From the NCBI GenBank assembly GCA_964036155.1, contig OZ038422.1, forward strand, positions 10,873,201 through 10,937,200: DNA of 64,000 bases. Reading direction: 5' to 3'. Below, in pieces: positions 12,603 to 25,500 of this stretch. Each line of letters opens with the position of its first letter. Positions within the stretch are counted from its first letter, which is position 1. The translations under genes were made by a program, and so were the position numbers. The stretch is from Diploscapter coronatus. Taxonomy: Eukaryota; Nematoda; Chromadorea; Rhabditida; Rhabditidae. Below the pieces are notes generated by a model. The model saw nothing but the letters and a program-made list of their open reading frames with translations. It did not search any database and was not told where the DNA came from.

Positions 12603-13904
12603 GTTATTTTCATTGAGAAGACGAGATACCTGATTGCACCCCTCCAATAGTTAACGAAGAGAGCAGCATTCCCAAGGGCGTAGCACACGTTTTCACTGTT
12701 CCATCAACCGTTAAGGAAATCTTCGTTCCAATTTCGATCTCGACTTTGTGGACCTTCGTTTCGGAATCCAGCGTGAAATTCAGATGGGCTGATCCTGCTG
12801 TGAGCTGTCCTTTGTTGTTGACAACGTACAGCTTGAATTGCGTTCCATTCGCTAGAATTGAGTGCAGAAGAACCCCTTCCTTGTCGGTTGGGTCGGCATA
12901 TTCGAAATAAAGAATGATTCTCTCGATTTCTTGCTGATCCCGAGTGTTGAATCTGATCAACTCAGGATTCGCTGTGTCGTCGTCGTTCTTCAAGCGGATA
13001 TCTTTTGGTTCATCTTTGCAATTAGGCCCAGTCTTTCTCGTCCCGAAACAATCGCATTCGGCGACTTCCAACTGGACGCATTTCCCCGCTCCACAATGAC
13101 GGTTATTGCAGTCTTGCACCGCGTTGCAAGTGTCAACGTAGTTCAGCTCGACTTCGTGAAGGTCTTTCGGCAAAGTTAATGTTCCATCGATAGCGAGATG
13201 CTTGAAATGGACGCAGCCAGTGGCAGATTCACCTAAAATATTTTAACAACGAGGATATTGACTTTCGAAAATTCTACCTCCTCCACCAATGACGAAAGAT
13301 ATCGTGTCTTCCTTCCTAAGATGAATCAGAGCATTATCCAGCACTGAATTGTCGTTCTGCTTCTCATCCAGTACCAGCGAAACCGCCCCGTTGGCGATCT
13401 TCGTGTACAGCGTGTGGTTGCCCTCGAGCTGAATGCCCAAGTCGACGAAGCCTTGCTCAATGGGGTTGTCGTTGACGTCCATTAGCGCCACGATATATCT
13501 AGTGTCAAACACGCTAATCGAAAGCTTGAAGCTTTGTTGTCCATTGTCGGGCTCGATCAGCCTTATCGCGAAAATTTGCCCGTTCGATTTTAGCTGATAG
13601 TTTAGGGCCACGGTAATTTCGTTGGCAGGCGCTTCTAAAGGTATTGATTGAGGGATAAATTTTAGAGTTATCGAAGAGCTGACTCAGTTTTGCTATTTTA
13701 ATCAACAATTGCACCTTCAATCTGTATTAACCTCTCAAGAATTGGATCTGAATTTTCCAAATAAATTTTGGATTTACCATGCAATTTCCAGTGCTCGGCA
13801 GTGTAGTTGACAAACGATTTTCTGGAGTATAAATAAACAGCTGACGGATCGATGCCATATGCGCTGATGCTGAGGGAATAAAGCAACAGCAGCGGGATAA
13901 TCAT
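7527..13904 (-). CDS. CASPR / neurexin-IV-like adhesion receptor without a discoidin domain
   Basis: Type I membrane adhesion receptor of 1,613 residues in 22 exons. From the N-terminus: signal peptide (MIIPLLLLYSLSISAYG), LamG domain, EGF-like module around VDTCNAVQDCNNRHC, second LamG, EGF (NNCERADQHVCRHDSIC), a fibrinogen-like stretch ending GELQCWGNG, third LamG, EGF (CSETRCQNGAICVEDF), fourth LamG, a third cysteine-rich EGF-like module, a fifth LamG, one transmembrane helix at about residues 1424-1446 (WWIILIVFLILLALLIAF) and a tail of about 165 residues rich in Pro, Ser and Asp. The LamG/EGF/fibrinogen order is that of CASPR/neurexin-IV proteins, which organise cell contacts and, in worms, gut or neuronal membranes. 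The F5/8C discoidin domain of vertebrate CASPR is absent. C. elegans itx-1 and nlr-1 are the likely relatives; I cannot choose between them. Exon ends from the start: 13904-13778, 13634-13278, 13232-12630, 12527-12424, 12378-12222, 12178-12044, 12001-11881, 11848-11337, 11286-11073, 11024-10801, 10755-10120, 10064-9939, 9896-9750, 9705-9510, 9469-9310, 9269-9131, 9074-8766, 8672-8589, 8540-8457, 8412-8357, 8089-7908, 7695-7527. Confidence 0.9.
12545..12602. repeat. (ATT)n microsatellite
   Basis: About 19 perfect tandem ATT units lie in the intron between exons 3 and 4 of the CASPR-like gene. The tract is directly visible and likely length-polymorphic. It leaves both flanking splice sites intact. 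Confidence 0.97.
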
Positions 13905-15858
13905 CCAGTCTAAATGGTATTGAGGATTGGTACATAGTATCGAAAATAATATAAAGGGCCCGAAATCTGGTAACGTTTTGATAAATGAGCGATAGTTTAT
14001 AAATTGAAAATCTGTTGGCTAAATATTACGAAACGATCGATAATTTTGCGCACTTAGTGCTCGATAATGAGTAATTATGTTTATGAAATTGGAATGAACA
14101 AGATAAAATTTTCGTTTGCGAGTGGGGGCGTAGGAAGTTGCAAACAAGAGTATTTATATTTGATTAGAGATGGTAAAATGGTTAGGTGGTTAGAGAGCCG
14201 GGGTTTGAATGAACCATACTCTCACTCTGACTGTGCGTGTCATCTCAATGCCCGAAGGCACTGATAAGAGAGAGTATGTAAGTATGAGAGGACAGGAGAA
14301 ATAGTAAGGAATAGGACGAACTTTGCATGAGCCAGCAACGCAAACAACACCCCAAGGCTTTATGCAGGCACACACAGAGCCTTTCAACCTTAGAATATGA
14401 TTGATCGAAATTGGAACTTGAACTGAATAAGCACAATCAGAACAGTATCAGAGTTGGGGATTTTTGCGATTTAGTTGAAAGCTGATCTTCGTTCTTGATT
14501 AAATTAATATTGGGTATCAGATGATTAGAAAGATTAGCTGATGATGATGCTCTTCATTTTTCACTGAACTTAGGAAATAGCATGGTTAGGAAGAGTATAA
14601 CATGGCGATCTTCACATAGGCTATAATTGAAATAGCATGATTATGAAAATGATGAAGATCAGCCATCGAAAGTCTAGCTTGATATGGAGCATGAAAATTT
14701 GAAAGGTTTAGAAAATGTTGAAAAAGCTTAAGATAGAATGGACGATTTGACTATCACCCCTTTCTGTCCAATAATAAATCGATACTGAAACTGTAAATAT
14801 GTGTGCCTAAGAAGGTATTGAGGAACGTTATCACTTTCAGGGCATAAACTGCCATCGGAACCAATGGAATGATTGAAGAGTGTTAACTTTAACCCTAAGA
14901 ATGTTAGGATTTAGTTTAGAAAATTTAGGTGCAAATATAATTTGAACTGAAATTATTCCATTTAAAGTAGTATCAAACTATTTATCATTTACATGAAAGT
15001 CAATTTATTCTGGTTCAGAATTTAGATGATTACCACTAGATGTTTATTGGTTGACGAATTTCAATAGTGTTCTAAACTTTTACTTCATTCCACTTCTTTT
15101 CTCTGAAACTATAAAATTTTCCAACCATTTCTACACGTAATTCTATCCGTTATCATTTCATTAATTTTCATTTTGAGATTATTTTGATTGGCATATTGAG
15201 AGAGCGCGATTTTGTATTGCTTTCTTGAGAGAGAAAAGTATAAAATAGAATTTCCAGGTCTCCACATCCGTCATTTATGTGTTATTTGCACTCTATATAC
15301 AATTTATAGCATGGATTCCCTCTGTCATATTCTTTACTTGCTCTTTATTTCCTGGGATTCTCTCGCTTTCGCAGCGTTTAGAATTTCACAATTCGTATTA
15401 TTTTCTCCAAATTTTACTTTTATTCCTTTCTTATTTTTCTCCGAATGATCATGCCATTTTTAGAAAATGCTCTAGTGTCATTGTGCGTTAGAAGGCGTGC
15501 TATTATTTATTTTTAGCAATTATTGATTTTTAAAAACTCTTTACTTTTATTATTTCAGAACTCGGACGATGCGAATGTGAAATTCAAGTAGCTCGGCTTG
15601 TATCAATCAATTTTTACTCGTTTGGATTTCAGGAAGAAATTTACTAACCGGTATTTTTTAAACAATTTACTTAAAAATAACCGTAAACAAAGCGGAACCA
15701 AAATTCCTAATTTCTTTTAAAAAGTAATGAAATTTCCTTTAAATTTTACGGAACATGAAGAAAATTTTTCTTTAAAAACCATGATTTCCGAAAACATCCA
15801 AGCAATTTTCTTCAAATTTTTATTTCCAAGAAAATAAAAGATTATTCAGATTCGCATA
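13905..15858. other. divergent promoter region, CASPR-like gene and NHE8-like gene
   Basis: About 1.95 kb between two divergently transcribed genes, so both promoters should lie here. No convincing exon is seen; open frames near 14.1-14.4 and 15.2-15.5 kb are short and unlike any family. Two of the window's four copies of GCTGATCTTC (either strand) fall here, near 14480 and 14654. The sequence upstream of the exchanger ATG is AT-rich with no clear acceptor directly at the start codon. Confidence 0.5.
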
Positions 15859-18800
15859 ATGCAGCACCACATTCGTCCGTTGTCGATATTCTGCGTCTCG
15901 ATTACCCTACTCCTGCTGCAACTCGCTCTGGTGTCGGTAGACGGCGTCAATTCAGAAGTTTCCACGGATGCGTATTACAATAAAACTGAGGCTTCCATGG
16001 GGTAATTTATTATCTTTTAATTTTTTTTAAAATAAAATTTGTTATTTTGCTATAGAAGATATTGTGGAAATACTAAAATTAATTTAAAAAAAGCTTATTG
16101 TTGTATGAAAAATAACGGAGAAATTGAGATTTAAAGAAATAAACACTATTATAATTACAGTATCGTCGAAACGAACGCTTCAAACATTGAGACGAAAGGT
16201 GCAGCGATCGTCGGGAATGCCATCGAAGAGAAGAAGCGGTCTTTGGTAAGAGCAATTTCCCAATGTATTTTAATTTTTGGACTACTGTATTTGAATTTTT
16301 CAGGCGATTTTCTTCATCCTACTCGTACTCGTACTCGCCACTCTAACCGTTCACATGCTCATCATTTCCAACATCACCTTCATCCCGGAAAGTTTGGCGA
16401 TCGTCATTTTGGGCAAGTTTGAAAAATTCTAAAAATTGTCACAAAAATTAGGAATCTAACTAGCCATGTAAAAGTTTAGAAAGAAATTAAATTTTCTTTG
16501 AGAAGATAGAAATTTCAGGATCCCTAATTGGTTCAATTTTGCGATACACGTCGAATAAGGACTGGAGTGAGATCGAAGCGCTGAGTCCAGGTGAACTTTA
16601 AAAATTTGTTCTTCGCAAATAAAAAATGTCTTCAGATGTCTTTTTCCTAATCCTGCTTCCCCCGATGATTTTCGAGGGCGCTTACAACATCAACAAAGGC
16701 AGTTTCTTCTCGAACTTCGTTCCCATTTTGACCTTCGCGATTCTGGGAACCACGATAAGTTCCATCTTCATCGGACTATGCCTATACGTTTTGGGATTGG
16801 TGAGAATTTTTCTTTATTTAAATTTTTGAAGGTTATTCTCTAATTTTTTAAAACTATTCTGTGAAGTTCAGAACAATTCCTGTAAATCGCTGATATTTTC
16901 ATGAATAATCGATTTTTGTAATATTTTCAGGCCGATCTAATCTACAAACTGAACGTATTTGAGGCCGTCGCTTTCGGTAGCATGATTTCTGCGGTAGATC
17001 CTGTAGCGACACTGGCGATTTTCAACGTTGTCAAGGTAAAAATGAATCTTTTTTGAAATCGAACTTCCCTGAAAGGTTCCGTAAGAATTCGTGGAGATAC
17101 TAGTTTTCGACATTTTCACGAAGATAAAATATTGTACTTTTACTTCAGCTCAAAAAGTCCAGATTAATTTTCATTTTTTATCTTTCAGGTCGACGAGCTT
17201 CTAAGAATGCTAGTGTTTGGAGAATCGATGCTCAACGACGCGGTTTCCATCGTTTTCGCAGCGACGGCTCTACAATACTCGAAAATGAACAATTTGAATA
17301 CCGCAGAGGTAATTTTTTCCGAAAATTAGACTTTTTTAATTGTATTTTTCCTCAAAAGTGCCAAAATTTTTGCCTAAAGTTGTGATAAAATAATTTGCCT
17401 ATAATCTTTAAGATAAATGTTTCAGGTCATTCTCAGCGCGACCTCTTCTTTCATCTACGTATTCGTATTGTCAGCGGCTTTGGGAACTGCGATAGGGCTG
17501 ATTAGTGCATTAGTAAGTTTCTTGAATTTTATTTTTTTTTGCGTAAATTCAGAATTGATTAAAAAAACAAAATTTGTAAACTATATACATTTTAATGGAA
17601 AAAGGATAAAATTTTCTATTGGAATAAAAAATACCATTTTCAGCTTTTCAAACACGTGGATTTGCGAAAAACACACGCTTTGGAATTCGCCCTGCTGATC
17701 ATTTTCTCCTACATACCGTACGGTTTCGCAGAGTCGGTTAATTTATCGGGTAAAATTTAGGCGAAATTAAAAAATATATATATATAAATTCAAATAAAAT
17801 AGGAAAAATGTGGATAAATAAAATTGAACTTTCAGGAATCGTAGCCATTCTTTTCGCCGGTCTCTGCATGTCCCAATACACGCGACAGAACATCAGTCTC
17901 TTCACGCATGTCGCTTTTCAGACCACGCTAAGGACGATATCTTTCGTGGCGGGTAGGTTTTCTTAATCTCTTTTTAAGACATTTTTATTTCTTCAAAAAT
18001 TTCTGATCTCTTCTAATTTTCTTTTATTTTTTTTTCGAAAATTTATGATATTCCTCAATAGAAATTTTATATCCAATCTGAGTCATATGATCTTTTTTAG
18101 TAAATAACTGATCTCCTTTCAGAAACTTGCACGTTCGCGTACCTCGGCCTCGCGTTCTTCACGATCAAACTCAACTTCCAAACTTCGTTTATTCTATGGA
18201 CAATTGTAAGAAAAGTTATTTCAGTTTTTTTAAAAACACTTAAATTTGTTCATAATTCAGCCTATTCTTGAGAAAATAACTTATCTCTAAAACTTATGCT
18301 AATTTCCAGATGCTATGTTTGATTGGTCGAGCGTTGAGTATATTCCCGCTGTCGTACTGCGTCAACAAATGCAGACCACAAGTCCAAATAAATACGAAAA
18401 ACCAAATCATCATGTGGTTTAGTGGTATGTTTTCGAAGTTTTATCTTATTTTTGCAAAAATGAACATTTACAGATACTTTAATTTTGACTAAATATGCAT
18501 GATTATTTTCAAATAAATCACGAAGAAATACTTTTTCTTTAAAAATTGTTTTCAAGATTTAATCAAAGTAAAAATTACATACCTTCTTTCCTATAAACTC
18601 ACAATGAAAGATGAAATTAGTCTATTCTCACGATTTTGCAACAACCCGCAATTTCTTCTAGAAATCATTATTTTAATTCCAGGCATGCGTGGCGCAGTCT
18701 GCTTCGCGCTGGCCCTGTACATGGACATCCCGAAGGAGACGAAGACGGTCATTCTGACGAGCACGCTGTTCCTCATTCTGTTCACGACGATGGCTATGGG

Positions 18801-19544
18801 CGGGGCCGCGATGCCATTCATCTCCTTCATCAACACATGCTATCCTAATGTTGTGGAGGAGAAGAAACGGTTGGTGTTATTTATTATTTTAAAAAATTTT
18901 TTTCAGATTTTAAAATATAATTTGTTCACCTTTTTACTACTCTGATTCTTTTTCTTTTATTTTTCCAGATTATTTTACGAAAACTTGGAAACATGAAATC
19001 TCGAAAATAATTGAGTTAAAAACTAAAATTTAGAACACGAAGAAACCGCACCGAAAACCGCGAGGCGAGAAGGAAGAAACGAAGACCGATTTTGAGTAAA
19101 ACGCACGAAATGGCCCAGTTTGCTGATGAGGAGTGGAATAAAACTGTGAGATTTCATTTTTTCTAATTTCATGCTATTTATCGAGAGCTCTTTCAAAGTA
19201 CCAAAATTTATTTGCACCTCTGCTAAATTCCGAAATATTCTTTTTAAAAAATAGAAATTTCAAAAGGAACTAGAATCTTGCAAACCTCATTTTTGAGTTG
19301 AAAAATTTTCCTTACATCTAAATGAAAATAACACGTCGAAAATTTGCAGAATTTTAACGATAAGACTACGAAACTCGGCTCGTTCATGAGCTACCTGTTC
19401 GTGCGAAAGTTCACTGAAAAGGAACGTCAAGAGGAGCGGCTCACCGTAAACCGACTCACTCAAAAGGCCTGTCTCCTGAGGGAAGAATCAACTGACGACG
19501 ATGAAACCGGGCTGACGGGAGATGATGTACCTCTCATTGCGTGA
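15859..19544 (+). CDS. nhx-8: NHE8-type Na+/H+ exchanger
   Basis: Twelve-helix cation/proton antiporter of the SLC9A8 (NHE8) branch, 599 residues in 15 exons, expected in endomembranes or an apical membrane where it exchanges luminal or cytosolic H+ for Na+/K+. The first segment (SIFCVSITLLLLQLALVSVDG) looks like a signal sequence and precedes a short luminal stretch with N-glycosylation sites. Family blocks: FFLILLPPMIFEGAYN, AFGSMISAVDPVATLAIFN, FGESMLNDAVSIV (ion-binding NDAV), HVDLRKTHALEF, IPYGFAESVNLSGI and MWFSGMRGAVCFALAL. The basic cytosolic tail ends in an acidic DDDETGLTGDD stretch. Exons: 15859-16001, 16161-16245, 16304-16412, 16519-16590, 16636-16799, 16931-17035, 17189-17308, 17426-17512, 17644-17749, 17836-17952, 18123-18205, 18310-18424, 18683-18869, 19034-19145, 19350-19544. 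The third intron begins with GC (GCAAGT) rather than GT. The symbol rests on the resemblance to NHE8 and memory of the C. elegans family. Confidence 0.93.
18969..18996 (+). other. possible alternative last exon of the exchanger
   Basis: A TTTTTCCAG acceptor is followed by 28 nt that join in frame to the exon ending at 18869 and give RLFYENLET and a stop. Using it would replace the roughly 100-residue basic and acidic tail by nine residues. The acceptor and frame are visible; use in any transcript is a guess. Confidence 0.25.
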
Positions 19545-22500
19545 ACGAACATTACAAGGGGCATGGCTCATGCTAATTCTTGAGAGCTACGGTAGTTTCG
19601 TTAAGTTATACTTTTCTGTAAAGATTTTTTTATTTTTTGAAGTGATTACGGTATTTTGAAGATATGCGATCATAAAATTACGGCGTTTTTTTCTTTGAAT
19701 AGTTATTGCAATTACAAATTTAAAATAGCCTAATTTTTATAGTTCAGAAAAGGTTAGTTGAAAATATGACTTCATGATACCAGAAAAACTGGTTTCTGAA
19801 TTTCAATTGAATCGAGTCAGGCCCTTTGTAAAATTCAGTTGAATTACTCGTTAGTAATTTTTTAATTAATTACCCTAATTCCGATAATTATCTGCCAATT
19901 TTCACGAGATAATTAGCCATATCATTCTACTCGTTTTGTCATGCAAATTATATCGGCTACTTGATAGTTGGCGCGATTCGCGAGTTCACGCGGGTTCGTA
20001 GTTCACGGGCTTTTTGCTTCTGGGTTATACTATTTTTCAAAAAAAAAAAAAACCCGCGAGCCGCGCCAACTATGAACTAAGTCCATTATATCTATATAAC
20101 ATAAGTAGTAGTTATCATTAATTGCCTTATTTTCTTTCATCATCCTTTTTTCTGTAGAAATGCTTCAAATTGAAGTTCAAAGCTTGCGACGGTTGTCTTA
20201 GGGGTTCAAAGGGTCGTATTGGGGACTAGTAAAAGAATCGAAAGCGTCAAATCAGCAATAGGAGATCCTTAAACTTTAAGATTCCTAAATTAGAAGATCC
20301 GCTGTTAAAGAGAAGAATTAAATACATGAAATATGGACTTCTTTTTCTGATTTTACGATATAATTTAATTTTTACTAGTTCCCGAATTATTAGTCACTAC
20401 TCAATGATGTTTGTAGCTTGAGAAAGACGGGTTTCGATCAAAATTTCAGTGATAAAACTAGCTTCAAATGAACATATATTTTTCGGTGATAAAGAGTTGT
20501 GCAGAAATAAAGATTTCTTTTAATTACTGTATTTTCAAAACTAATATTCTAATTTTAGAACCTATTACATTCATGTTCTAAACCCTAAACGAGTTCTATT
20601 GAAACTTCGCGAATTATGAAAATTCCCTTTAATGCAAAATCCGACTGATGTGTTATTTTTGAATGTGATAAATGCTATTTCGGGCAGGTTTATCGGAGTA
20701 TCTTTAAGTATTGGATAAGGGATTTCGTGAGTTTAATTCGGTTACCTTAGTTACGCCTCTATTCAGAGTAGATGGGAATTAATGCATCTGGTGGGTTAGT
20801 TTATCCAGGATTTATCTTATTTTCTATTTTCAGTCCCAGATTTTCTTAAAAATACGAGAATTTTCGTATCTCCTGCTTCGTATTTACTTTAGGTTCCAAT
20901 AATTTCGAAAGTCTACCCCACACAGTTTTCCCCTAACCTATGCTTTATCATTGATAAGAGATTTTTCAGTGACTAATAGATAAGCTGAATTTCACACCCA
21001 CTCTATTTATCTTTGTTTTCTGAGATATTTTTTCGAGAAATATTATGGATCTTAAGAGGCCTAGAAAATAGAAATAGATTTTTAGGTAAGTGGATGATGA
21101 ATATTCCTGCAGCAACATTTCCGATAGTCGCTTATTTTGGGTGCAAAATTCTAGACACGATATTGCATGTTTTTCATGCATATTTCATCGTAATCTTCCC
21201 TCATGTAAAGAATAGACTCTTAACACTGTCTGGGATATCCATTTTTGAAAGTTCGTCCATGCTTTTGATATTTATAAATGATGCAATATCCTTTTATGGG
21301 ATATGTTGTCTTTTTAGCTCTCTCATTTTCAAATGATCTTAGAGATCTCTATCTTCCGTTCTATGGACCACTTGTATTGAGGAAAGTCTTCCGGCTTTTG
21401 TTGTTCTTTCGCTCTCATCTTTTCTTCTTTTTCTCTCTCGTTCAATTATTCTTTCTCCGTCCATGCTTTTTCATAGACCTCCCTGACCGGTTCGCGTACG
21501 GCACTAGCCAATTCTCTTTCACTCTTACAAGCATCGTTAATCTATCGGTTTATCGACTTGCCGTCGATAATCGCCCGCGTTTTCTCGAGGATTATTTCGT
21601 TTTATTTTTATGCAATACCTGGAGAATTATTCCCGCTTTCTTATGGTTCTTGGAACTTTATTTTTTATTCCAGAAACTTAGAAATTAGTGTTCTTATAAA
21701 CAATTTTTTTTTTGAAAATTCTTCGAATAAAAATCTGGGTTTTCCGAAGCCAAAAGTTGAATTTTTAGGAACTTTTCAGGTTTCAAAAACCAAAAATATA
21801 AATTTCTAAAAAGATGTTTGGTTTCCAAAGCTCTGAATCTAATGAATAAGTTCAATATTGGAGGCGGTTGGAACCGCCAATTTCCGGCTACCAAAGAGAA
21901 TTGAATTATCTAGAAGCACTCAATTACTCAAGCGAAAGGGAAGGAAAGAGGAAGGAATCAGATCAAAGCAAGCTTTTTGACTACTGGAGAAATAGTAGGG
22001 AAAAAGAGAAAGAAAGGTAATCGAACAAGTGGTTTGCCAGAGATTAGAGATCTATGAATTAATCGGCGAAAGGCGGAGAGAGAGAAACTAGAAAGAATGA
22101 AGCTCTTTTATTGTGTAACATTTTGCGCTTAGGATAAAAGTCTATGAAATCGATGCAATTTCTCGATCTATAAATCTCTCTAGTTTTATCGTTATCTCCT
22201 TCTCTATCCCTCTCTAACTTTCTTTTTTCCTTTTTTTTACCTTTTCCTCTCTTATTGTATCACACTATTTCTCTTTTCTTCCTTCTCTTTCCTTCAATCG
22301 GTTTAGCGTAACATCGCTTGCCAAAGGGGCTATTCCTTCCTCCATTCTTTCCCTTCTCCCAATCATATTTATGTTTGTCGTATTCTACACGCGCGCACGT
22401 TCACTTTTATATGCGCAATTTATAACAACGAGACCAAATCCAATTTACGGTTTAGAATAGACAATTGCTTGAAGCTGTACGATTTAGGACCATTAACGGC

Positions 22501-25500
22501 CTTGCGAGAATCTATGGATCATACTTTTGTTGGTAAAACCTCGAAAATCTGTTCCATTGGGAATTTCAGATTGAAAAAGCTTGCATAAATTTGCTGTCAA
22601 ATAGATTAGACAGCTGATCTTCACACCGTTTTCCGCATAGAATCTTTAGCACTATTCTATTGGTTCAGTAAGTCTAGAATTTTGCTACGTTTCTGCAAAA
22701 TTTCGGTTTTTCTGAACTTGAATTCTATTTGATAGTTATCATTTCTGACAGAACGGCTTTTTCCATATAGAAGGTGACGTTTCGCTGAATCAGGGTCGAT
22801 TTTTTCAACTTCATTCCGCTGCAAAAACAAATTATTTTCGACGTTTGACATAAATAATTAACGTCGCCAAAATTTCAATTTTCGTTAATTTTCGGCCTCC
22901 TGGGAATTTAATTCGGATTCTCTCAAAAATATCGTAGGTTTGTATAATTTATCCTAAATCAAGCTATTTTCTCTATGGTACACGTTTTTAGTTTTAATTT
23001 TCTTTAAAATCGTTCAAACTTCAACAGCTCTGTATGCATATTTTATGACACATTTCAAGCTCGGTTCTGACCGCCTTTCTGAAATCTGCTTTCGTATTTG
23101 TTCATGTCGTACATCAGTCAGGTCTGCACCGACTATGCTAATACGTTTAACGATAGCGCATTTTCTGCGTTTTTTCACCTTTTTCACCGGACCGGCCGCC
23201 CGCCTGTCAAGCATTCTTCGTCCCCACTTTTTGCTCGAAGAACAGATCAATTTTCAGGCGAAATCTGGAATTTCGGAAAATTTTGCCAGAACACAAAGAA
23301 GTTTTTTGTTCGGAAATTCTAGCATCAAAAATCGAGCATTTGTAGAGCTACAAAATTACGCAAAAATCGAATTTTCTTTGTGTCAAATTTTGGTTAGTAC
23401 AAGCTCTTCTAAAATTTGTACGATTCTAAAAATGCGCTAAAATTTGTGTCCATGATTACCAAAATGACCCCACATTTTAGAGCTTTACAACCCAACTTTC
23501 GCAACACACGCCTTTAGTAAGGTTCAATCTGGGAAATTGCCTTTAGAATAGGTAAACGTTCACTTTTTAGAAGTATTCCAGTCGGTTTTCCCATCCTATA
23601 CCTTATTATGAAGTGAGTATTTTTCGTAGTCTCTATTTTTGGCAACCACCTGCTTTTTCACGCTTTTTCCTGCCAAAAGTCTGCCCCCCACTTCCACTTT
23701 ACTAGTTATGCGCGCGCATTCGTTTTGGCAGTTTTTCATCTTCCCTTTTCACTTCTCACCTCCTTTCATACTTTCACTCTATTACGCGGAAAATAACAAA
23801 ATTTGTAGTTTTATTAGTCACAATACGAAGAAAATTACAGTAGCCATTTATTGACCTAAAATTTTAAGATGTTGTGCTTCTCGCTCTTTTTCCACGATTT
23901 TTTCGGGAAGTTAATTTTTTTCTCCAACGTTTTCGTCAGTGTCTACAGATGTATTATCGAAATACAATTGCCCATGTGTGATTGCGACTTTTCCAAGTGT
24001 TTTTGATGATCTTTCATTTTTTCTCCTTGTCTTTTCCACTCTCATTTCGAATGCTATTCCTCAGTCCTTTCAATTATGTCTGCTGCTGGCGCGCGTTCAC
24101 TGGCGCGTGTACATGTCAGTTTTATTTTGGCATTTCTGAGATTTTCCCGACTCTCTTATTCTTCCTAGTATTTTCCCATTTTCTTCTTCTTTTCCTACTA
24201 TTTTCCATACTACTTCTTCCATTTTTCATCTTTAGAATCTCTCATTTCAAGGAGCTCTCTCTAATATTCGGGCTTTAAGTTATTCTTTTTCATTTTATGC
24301 TGAATTTCAAATTTTCCAATTTTTGCTCTTTGACCCTCTAGATTATAGCTGAATTCTTTATTAGGTAAAGTTAGAAAGAGAAAGAAAGGCAAAATGAATG
24401 TATTTTTGCATCGTTATATGTCTGAAGCTTCACTCATTTCGCGCATATGTTAGGAGATGTTTAGCATCTCGTTTTAATTTGCTAACGTCTTATAAAGACA
24501 AGACTAAAAGGAGTAAGAAAAAGAATCAGAGATGAAGAAAAACAGCGCTTGAATGAAACCTATCTGAGCATTGGAATTAGAGTTAGTACTCTCATTTTTA
24601 TAATCACCCTGATCCAGAGAGTAACTGATTCTGGCAACTCATCCAAAGAGTTTTAAAGTAGTTGGTTTCTTTTTTCTTGCAAGATTTTCTATTAGCTTTG
24701 AATTCAAGCAATTTTTAGACGGTTCAGAGTATGGAGAAAAAGATTTCTTGAATATCTTAATATTTTGGAATTTTTATATCATTGAAAAAAAATTATATTC
24801 TTCCTGAAATTTGTGTAAACTTGCTATATATTCCTGATTTTCTACACGCTTCAGAAAGATAAATCCGATTTCTTTCAGATTAAATTTTAGGTTACCCGAT
24901 TGCGCTCGTCTGCGTACCTAAAGCCTAATATTTCTGTTCTTTGAGGTCCTAGCTTTTCTCTTAGATGGACAAAATTCCTGCGCAAAAGGCCCTGAAAGTG
25001 CATTTCTCTCGATTTTTATTTTATTGCATAATAAACATCTTGATTTATTATGTTCGAAAAATTGCTGCAGAATATAAGTATACAGCCAATTTTATAAATG
25101 CAATGGATATTTTTAGAATTTTTCATGTGTGAAGATTATATGAGTTTAGTTTGAGCAATGATCTAACCAATCTTTGTTTAAGAAATTGTTTTCCTATCAA
25201 TCAAACAATTTGCGACTTTCGCTCCGAAAGAAAAACTGCTTTTTATGTTCCAGCCACGAAAAAGCTATCCTTAATTTAGCGTAATTTTCCATGTAAGACA
25301 AAATTCCGAGAATTTCGCTTCATATTATTTTTAATTGAATCAAATCAATTTACTCGGTATCTTTTACCATGTGAGATATTATCAGGAACTCAGAGAAGCC
25401 ACGCCCTCTTTTTTCGCTTAAAAAGTTTGCTTTTATCTGGTTCCATATCAAATTTGATCGGAAAGATGGCATTCAGATTTTTGTTCTACTTTAAGACCAC

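Noticed and set aside
14190..14230. A tRNA-like GGGGTTTGAATGAACC stretch
   Set aside because: The apparent T-arm lacks an acceptor stem and anticodon arm at the right distances.
21278..21688. A 136-codon plus-strand open frame in the gene-poor region
   Set aside because: It is Phe/Leu-rich translation of a T-rich tract, with no splice partners, similarity or start context.
23014..23250. A 78-codon basic minus-strand open frame
   Set aside because: The Arg/Lys-rich translation comes from a local GC-rich patch; there are no splice sites or family match.
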